Origin: Tritrichomonas foetus
Lineage: Eukaryota; Parabasalia; Tritrichomonadida; Tritrichomonadidae
DNA: 64,000 nucleotides
Direction of reading: 5' to 3'
Assembly (NCBI GenBank): GCA_001839685.1
Contig: MLAK01000633.1
Coordinates: forward strand, 23,797-87,796
Part shown: in pieces, positions 58,296 through 64,000 of the stretch
Numbering within the stretch: the first letter of the stretch is position 1
Layout: each line of letters begins with the position of its first letter
The notes under the pieces: model-generated
What the model was told of the DNA's origin: nothing
The model's input: the letters and a program-made list of their open reading frames with translations, nothing else
Database searches by the model: none
Translations under genes and position numbers: made by a program

Positions 58296-61200
58296 TCATT
58301 CATCACCTGTTAATGACATAATTTTGTTAAAAATGCTCATTTTAATTTCATCTAATTCACTGATGGCAGTTTCTAATGATTTGGCATATTGCGGATTTTG
58401 CAATCCATCACGAAATAGTTGGGCGAATTTGAAAGCGACATCATCACGAAAATGCTCATTCATATATCCATTCAAAATCCTTTGGAAAAATACATCAACC
58501 CAATCTTCTTCAGCTTCATCAAAAACTTTTTGTGCTATTAAATCGGCAATTACACTGTAATAAATTGAAGAACCACTAACATCATGCCAAAGTGGCGAAC
58601 AATCAATGATTATTTGCGCTGCTTTAACATGATCAAGAACAGAAAAGCTAGATTTTATTAATTTTGCAAGCGCTACATTTGCATGATCAGAATTAAGCTC
58701 ATATTGTTCATGATCCCCTTGTTGAATAATGATATCATTTAAAAACATTAAAATACTATCTGCAAATTGTGGATCAGGAATTGGATATTTAGCAAGTAAA
58801 CAACCAAGTTTCTCAATGATTAAGAAAGCAACATCATATTGATCGACTTGTGGAATGACTGTCATCAAATATTGAATTAAAGAAAATGCTTTTTCACTAT
58901 CTTCATGATTCTTAAGGAAAATATACATAATTTCGATACCAGTCATAATAACATCAAAATTATTCAAATATTCGGTTGCTTTCGGCAGTAAAGTTTCAGC
59001 AATAAAGGGAACAACTATTTCAGGAAACATAGAAACAGATTTTTCTAATATAGTTAGAATTTTGCCAATGTGTTGAGTAATGAAAGAAACTTCTTTATCA
59101 TTGATATCATAGCTTTGATAAGATTTCATAATATTACATTTCGAAAGTTTTTCAGTAATAAACATATCTAATAATTGATTGTTAACTTGAAGCACTTTAA
59201 TAATTAGCGCAGGATTACAATCAATATTTTTTTTCAATGATAATATTAAAACAGTTACAAAGAGACTGAGGAAATTGGAATAGCACGATTGGCCTATTTT
59301 ACCATCACTTGACAGAATATTTGAAACAAGAGTAATATAACACTCCATATAAAAACAAGAAAATTCTGGGGTTTTCAAACGCCGAAATGATGCATATAAA
59401 ACATGCCAGGATGGTGTAATTACACCTTCAATTATAAATTCATTACAAATCCAATTTTTGGCAATCATTGAGGCATTTTCAACGTAACTTTGTGAATTAG
59501 GATCAGCCTGAATTATAGATGCTAATAATGAGAGGCTATTTGCGACTTCAATAACTTCTGATCTAGAAACATAACTTTTTGTATTATTGTTTATTTCTTT
59601 CTTTATTGAAGGAACATTGATAAAAAGTGAAGCAAGTCCATAAATATTATTAAAAGTTTCAACTCGTTCAATAGTTATTGGCTTTGAAGCATTTTGAAGA
59701 ACATGAGGTAAAATATGTTGAACATAAGGCGAAATTTCTTTTCCAATTAGAGTGATAAAGACTTTTAATGATAAAATAATAGATTTTGTTTCTTTTTCAT
59801 TAGTACAACGATTATATAGAACAAGCGAATACTTAAAGAACATCATACATGTCAATATTGCTTTTTGTGATATATTTGTGTTCAAATATTCAATGCAAGA
59901 AAGAGTTAAAGAGGCACATCTCATAATTCGAACTTGAAATGAGAAATCCCGTTCAGTTTTAATTAAATTAACTAAAGAAATAATAATTGGATTTAAAAAT
60001 ACTGTAAATAGATTTTTTGTTTCACTCATAATTCGACCAATACATTTTAATATTAAAGATTTAATTTCTATCGGCTGCTTTGGAATTTCTTCAATTAATT
60101 TAGGAATTAATTCTGATATATACTCAATGTAATATTTATCAATATCAGAACAAAAGATAGTTTCGTGGAAAAGCGCGTTTAATGCGGAAAAAGCTCGAAG
60201 TCTAACTTCAGGGAACTCATCATTTATGGCATAATTTGTTAGATCCGGTAAAAGAAAAGGTGTATATGGAAAATTCGATGTAATTTGTTTGAAGAATGAT
60301 TTAATTGCATCAAGAACACTAATTCTAACACGTGGATGAACAACTGGCTTCATTAATTCTTTCAAAAAGTTGAAAAAAATGACTTGATCTTGATGTGTTT
60401 CTTTATTTTCATTTTGTTTCGTATCATTTTCTTTGTTTGGAGGAGCCCCTACAAAGAAATCCAAGCATCCGTAGCAAGGAATTTCAGAAATCATTGAACA
60501 AAAGGCATAATAAATTTGCCAAGGTGTTTCTGAATTCGTTAAAACTGGCTTCATCAAAGAAAAAACGATATTTAGAGTCAAAGGATTTTCAACAAGTTCA
60601 AAAATTGATCCTATTACATCAAGAGCTGTTTGACAAGGACTTGAATAATTTGGATCATATTCCCAAGGTGAATCATCATCGATTTCAGAAATAATTTGAA
60701 CAAAACAAGGAAGAACAATTCCGAAAAAAACATCATTAAATTTGCACATTTCCGGAAAACCTTTCGCGATTGATAAGAAACATAAAATTGCTAAATTTCG
60801 AATTGATTCATCTAATTCACGATTTAATGCAATATCTCGAATACGAATTAACACGGCTTCTAAATGCGGTTGGAAGAAGATGCTATTTTCATCAGCAAAG
60901 TTTGCTGTTGTTTTCAGAATATCTTCTGCAAGCTCAAGCGGGAAATTAAAAAAAAATTGGGTGAATAATTGATGGAAACCTTCATTCTCAAGATTGTTTT
61001 TGGCAAGCGCCATAAAGAGTTGATAACGGATGACAAAAAGTGACATGTTTTGCATATCCTCTAAAACTACTTTCATCATGTCATCTAATTGGACACCCCC
61101 ATAGTCTGGAGAAGATAAAGCAATTTCAGTGAGACACTTCATGATGTATTTTCTGAGATCAGGTATTGAATTAAATGTTGTAAATAAATATTGAAGGATG

Positions 61201-61568
61201 CTCATATTTTGATTAACGCGCCGAATGTAGAGGTGAAGAAGAGCCAAAATGTAAGCAAGCATCATCTTGAAGTTATCTGGAATTGTTGGTGAGCAAAATT
61301 GAGTTGTTACGTTTTCGGCAAAATTTTGTATGAAATGCAAGGTTAGCTCTGGATATTTGAATAGTTGACGGCTACTGACTTCTCGATATAAATATATAAT
61401 TGCGATCGGAGGAATTCTTTCATTGATTGGGTTGATAAGTGATTGAAGATTGAAATTAATATAATCGGGGTAATACTCTTGCTGGAATTGTGCAATCGCT
61501 TGGTGAGCTTCAGTAGGGTCTCCTGAAACCGAAGCAAGTAAAATTTGCTGGAAATTTTCGAGATTCAT
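58296..61568 (-). CDS. Importin-5/Kap121-like karyopherin beta
   Basis: 1,090 residues, nearly all HEAT-like helical repeats. The first ~110 residues have FQQILLASVSGDPTEAHQAIAQFQQ and PIAIIYLYREVSSRQLF as in the N-terminal Ran-binding part of importin beta family proteins. In the middle, MCKFNDVFFGIVLPCFVQIISEIDDDSPWEYDP (split before the acidic-aromatic D-D-x-x-x-W) resembles IPO5/IPO4, where an acidic insert follows this helix; DAIKSFFKQITSNFPYTPFLL continues the pattern. Role: import of ribosomal proteins, histones and other cargo through the nuclear pore with Ran-GTP release. The family member (5, 4 or another) is less sure than the class. Confidence 0.8.
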   Translation of the reverse strand: MNLENFQQILLASVSGDPTEAHQAIAQFQQEYYPDYINFNLQSLINPINERIPPIAIIYLYREVSSRQLFKYPELTLHFIQNFAENVTTQFCSPTIPDNFKMMLAYILALLHLYIRRVNQNMSILQYLFTTFNSIPDLRKYIMKCLTEIALSSPDYGGVQLDDMMKVVLEDMQNMSLFVIRYQLFMALAKNNLENEGFHQLFTQFFFNFPLELAEDILKTTANFADENSIFFQPHLEAVLIRIRDIALNRELDESIRNLAILCFLSIAKGFPEMCKFNDVFFGIVLPCFVQIISEIDDDSPWEYDPNYSSPCQTALDVIGSIFELVENPLTLNIVFSLMKPVLTNSETPWQIYYAFCSMISEIPCYGCLDFFVGAPPNKENDTKQNENKETHQDQVIFFNFLKELMKPVVHPRVRISVLDAIKSFFKQITSNFPYTPFLLPDLTNYAINDEFPEVRLRAFSALNALFHETIFCSDIDKYYIEYISELIPKLIEEIPKQPIEIKSLILKCIGRIMSETKNLFTVFLNPIIISLVNLIKTERDFSFQVRIMRCASLTLSCIEYLNTNISQKAILTCMMFFKYSLVLYNRCTNEKETKSIILSLKVFITLIGKEISPYVQHILPHVLQNASKPITIERVETFNNIYGLASLFINVPSIKKEINNNTKSYVSRSEVIEVANSLSLLASIIQADPNSQSYVENASMIAKNWICNEFIIEGVITPSWHVLYASFRRLKTPEFSCFYMECYITLVSNILSSDGKIGQSCYSNFLSLFVTVLILSLKKNIDCNPALIIKVLQVNNQLLDMFITEKLSKCNIMKSYQSYDINDKEVSFITQHIGKILTILEKSVSMFPEIVVPFIAETLLPKATEYLNNFDVIMTGIEIMYIFLKNHEDSEKAFSLIQYLMTVIPQVDQYDVAFLIIEKLGCLLAKYPIPDPQFADSILMFLNDIIIQQGDHEQYELNSDHANVALAKLIKSSFSVLDHVKAAQIIIDCSPLWHDVSGSSIYYSVIADLIAQKVFDEAEEDWVDVFFQRILNGYMNEHFRDDVAFKFAQLFRDGLQNPQYAKSLETAISELDEIKMSIFNKIMSLTGDE

Positions 61569-62097
61569 GAATTAAATAAATCCGAAGAAAAAATCTCTCA
61601 ATTTTCTCTTTTTCTATAATTATATGATCGGATTTATTTAAAAAGTTGAATGATGACATGACCATATAAACGCAGAAAAGGTCAATCATCAACTCATCAT
61701 GACATTTCGAAAAGTCATTTCATCTTCGGTATATTCAAGATCAGTATTTAAATTTTAATGATAGTATATGTATTCTCTCAAGTTACCAATAAGATATAAT
61801 TCTTTTTTTTACAAAGAAGTAAGAGATATCATCCTCATATAAATTGCACTCATAAAACATTCCTCAACAAAAATCGAAATCATTTTATTATGATTTCACA
61901 TATGAATTTACATGAAGTTAATGTTATTTTATCAAGAGTTTGTGTCATCTATCTTAATATTCTCTTTTCACTGATATAATCATGCTTGATTAAATGCGAC
62001 ATTGTTGAGATGAAAAAAAAAAAAAATCATTAAAACACGTAATATTTATGAATATTAACAATCATTTCCATTAAACAATTACCAGTATTGGTGAAAA
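61569..62097. other. Intergenic, 529 bases
   Basis: Upstream of importin; AAAAAGTT at 61640-61647, 72 bases before its ATG. No other feature seen. Confidence 0.5.
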
Positions 62098-63534
62098 CTA
62101 ATGTTGAGATTCACTAGTTGTAAATCCAACATCATGACGAAGATCAACATCAAGTCCAACATTTCTTTTCTTCTTTGATGGATTTCCTGTTGTTGATGAT
62201 ATGATTGCTTCACTGAAGAAACTTGGTGCATCACTTGAATTCTTCTTCTTAGATCTTCTTAAATCATCATCAAAATCACCAAAAAGATGAATTTTTGGAC
62301 GATTTACAGATGATGTACTATTTTTACTTGATGTTGATTTCTTAGATTTTCTTGAAGATTCACTTTCACCTGATTTCCCACGCACTTTCCTTCTCGATGA
62401 AGAAGCAGAAGATGAAGAACCAATTCTTGATGATTTAGAAATTCTGGAAGATCGAGAAGATCTAGAAATCCTTGAGCTATCATCTTTTGCTCCACTTTTA
62501 GAATGTGCAACTCTTTTCTTTCTTTTGTTTGTAATTGCAGAACTTCCAGAGGCAGAAGTTGCAGCAGAAAAGAAAGAATCTGTAATTGAAACTGAAGTGT
62601 TTGAATCTTGATGAAGATTATGATGGTTATGAAGATGAACTTTAGCACGTCTTGCATCTTTAAATACTTCGGAAATTTGTGAATCTGAAGGACCGGGTTC
62701 TGAAATTGGCTTAGCAAAACTTGATGAAATTGAAAAATCTGAATCATATTTCTTTCTTCTCATATTTGAAGAAGTTGAAAGATTGGAATCATTTCTTATT
62801 GATGAAGGTTCCGAGATTGGATTCAAGAAGCTTGATTCACCTGCGTTTGTTGTTGAATCATCAAATCTTCGATCAGCAAGTTCAGGCGCAGCTTTTGATG
62901 TTCGTTGGCGACCGTTTAATGTGATATCTCTTGTTTGATATAAATCGGAATTTAACGCGTTTGACGGAAGGCTTGTCAAACTGCTAAATTCATCTTCTGG
63001 TCTAAATGGCCGTGCTGGTCTTCCATAGAGTGTTGGAAGTGCGATTTCTAAAGTTGGCTGAGGAACTTTGATTCGATATATTGGATAAATTTTATTAGTC
63101 AAAATTGTGTCTTGGTTTTTGGATAAACTGATCATTCGATTGATATACTCACCACGTGTCAGTTTGCTTGGAACGCTATCCATAAAATAGACCATATTTG
63201 AAAAAGCGATCTGATCCAGATATACCGATAGAAATTGCACATCTTGATAAGTATGTACAATAGCGTAATTCTGTTTAATTGGGGGATTCGAAACTTGCAT
63301 TGAACAAACAAAATAATTTCGAAGCTGCCAATACCTCAAAATTCTGATTGGACCTTTTGTGAAAAAGCAAAAATAATTCAGTGGTGCTGCTTGCGAAAGA
63401 ACAACGCTGGAATTCGTTAAAGAGTCGGAAAACTTAGGATTCGTACCTGACATGCTGAGAATGAATAAATCTTGATTCTTCGTGTTTTTAATGTGCGACT
63501 GAAGCGCTAAGGATGAAGATGTTTGATTTCCCAT
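62098..63534 (-). CDS. Putative N-myristoylated Ser-rich protein, unknown
   Basis: 478 residues starting MGNQTSS, a good N-myristoylation signal (Gly2, Ser6). Residues ~20-175 look like a folded domain with strands and aromatic patches (LFILSMSGTNPKFSDSL; NYFCFFTKGPIRILRYWQL; KIYPIYRIKVPQPTLEIALP). From ~190 the protein is Ser/Arg/Lys-rich and disordered, with SSRISRSSRSSRISKSSRI and KSSTSSKNSTSS, resembling SR-type repeats and likely phosphorylated. No family recognised. Myristoylation with a basic, phosphorylatable tail suits a membrane-attached signalling or scaffold protein. Confidence 0.75.
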   Translation of the reverse strand: MGNQTSSSLALQSHIKNTKNQDLFILSMSGTNPKFSDSLTNSSVVLSQAAPLNYFCFFTKGPIRILRYWQLRNYFVCSMQVSNPPIKQNYAIVHTYQDVQFLSVYLDQIAFSNMVYFMDSVPSKLTRGEYINRMISLSKNQDTILTNKIYPIYRIKVPQPTLEIALPTLYGRPARPFRPEDEFSSLTSLPSNALNSDLYQTRDITLNGRQRTSKAAPELADRRFDDSTTNAGESSFLNPISEPSSIRNDSNLSTSSNMRRKKYDSDFSISSSFAKPISEPGPSDSQISEVFKDARRAKVHLHNHHNLHQDSNTSVSITDSFFSAATSASGSSAITNKRKKRVAHSKSGAKDDSSRISRSSRSSRISKSSRIGSSSSASSSRRKVRGKSGESESSRKSKKSTSSKNSTSSVNRPKIHLFGDFDDDLRRSKKKNSSDAPSFFSEAIISSTTGNPSKKKRNVGLDVDLRHDVGFTTSESQH

Positions 63535-63570
63535 TTGGCTGGTTCGTTTGATTAATGAATGTAAATTTAC

Positions 63571-63584
63571 AAAAAGTTACGTTA
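63571..63584 (-). promoter_or_regulatory. AAAAAGTTACGTTA motif shared with CH-ATPase gene
   Basis: 14 bases identical to 38925-38938. Lies 37-50 bases before the ATG of the minus-strand gene at 63534. Confidence 0.4.
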
Positions 63585-63697
63585 GAAATATTTCGAGCGG
63601 TTATTTGACCTTTGATGACCTTTATGAATTATTCCTGAAATTATTCATCAAAATCGTGATGTTAATGAAATGTGATGTGATATATGATACTATTTTC

Positions 63698-64000
63698 ATG
63701 TCGGTTGGGAAACAACTGAAGGATTATCTACTAAATGTTGATGATTTTATTGAGCAAATGAAAATTTTTTCTGAAATACAAGTCAGTATTTTAGATTATA
63801 TTGACAGTGATATGGAAGAAGAAATTGAAAAATTCGTAAATTTTGTGACATTGTTCATAGAATACAAAATTGAACAATCTTATGATAATTATATAACTGT
63901 ACTTCAATTACTTTCTTCGATTTCATTTCTTCGTCCTGCAAATAAATCCACATTTTCCAAAACAAACCTCCTATATGAAAGGTTTACAAAATGGTCCCCC
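63698..64000 (+). CDS. N-terminal part of an unidentified protein, possibly of the trichomonad ankyrin family (runs off window)
   Basis: From an ATG at 63698 the frame is open to the last base (101 codons). It starts MSVGKQLKDYLLNVDDFIEQ and continues as amphipathic helices (EIQVSILDYIDSD, EKFVNFVTLFIEYKI, ITVLQLLSSISFLRP). The helical start with many Ile, Leu, Asp and Tyr is like the N-terminal part of the large ankyrin-repeat family of trichomonads, but no ankyrin repeat is inside the window, so this is a guess. Confidence 0.6.
   Translation, partial: MSVGKQLKDYLLNVDDFIEQMKIFSEIQVSILDYIDSDMEEEIEKFVNFVTLFIEYKIEQSYDNYITVLQLLSSISFLRPANKSTFSKTNLLYERFTKWSP

Noticed and set aside
1..64000. tRNA, rRNA or snRNA genes
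   Set aside because: No cloverleaf, A/B box pair or conserved rRNA core was noticed by eye; a covariance search was not possible.

Overview
The window looks like nuclear DNA from a parabasalid protist, most like Tritrichomonas. The reasons are: strongly A+T-rich intergenic DNA; long genes with no visible introns; about 30 eukaryotic genes packed on both strands with gaps of roughly 100-800 bases; TCA-type initiator-like sites a few bases before several ATGs; a two-repeat Myb gene; a surface subtilisin; and Asn-rich low-complexity proteins. TAA, TAG and TGA all end genes, so the code appears standard. The species call is inference from content; no search was run. Two stretches of N (20513-20693 and 36990-37307) and three single N (5131, 54074, 54104) mark assembly uncertainty.

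Layout. 1-9 kb: C-terminal part of a VPS13-like lipid-transfer protein, an Asn-rich unknown, a one-domain voltage-gated cation channel and an NDC1-like nuclear pore membrane protein. 9-20 kb: a bromodomain protein, a GT31-like glycosyltransferase, Timeless/Tof1, an RABL6-like GTPase followed after 9 bases by a frameshifted PARG-like gene, a ubiquitin-like protein and a CCDC6-like coiled coil. 20-29 kb: a pyrimidine tract with a gap, a GT-C-like membrane protein, NAA15, a doublecortin-plus-P-loop protein and a TRIC-like channel. 29-39 kb: cohesin Scc3/STAG, a Rab-ubiquitin-fold-kinase fusion interrupted by an in-frame TGA, and a calponin-homology / coiled-coil / membrane / P-loop protein that crosses the second gap. 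39-53.7 kb: a Lys/Arg-rich unknown, a TTL-like ligase, a two-pass membrane protein, a coiled-coil protein, REEP/Yop1, CNOT9, CCA-adding enzyme and a membrane-anchored subtilisin. 53.9-58.1 kb: a gene graveyard with a Myb remnant, two diverged copies of a transposase-like relic and a broken HSP70 gene, around one intact Myb gene. 58.2-64 kb: an importin-5-like karyopherin, a putative N-myristoylated protein and the start of another gene that runs off the window.

There are no operons. Most genes are housekeeping: chromosome cohesion and replication (Scc3, Timeless), nuclear transport (NDC1, importin), RNA and protein modification (CNOT9, CCA enzyme, NAA15, PARG), and membrane or cytoskeleton function (VPS13, REEP, TTL, CH and DCX proteins). 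The most unusual content is the set of domain fusions (Rab-Ubl-kinase, CH-TM-ATPase, DCX-P-loop), the relic cluster at 54-58 kb, and two short motifs (AACTTTTT and TTCACCTTTT) that recur near gene starts.
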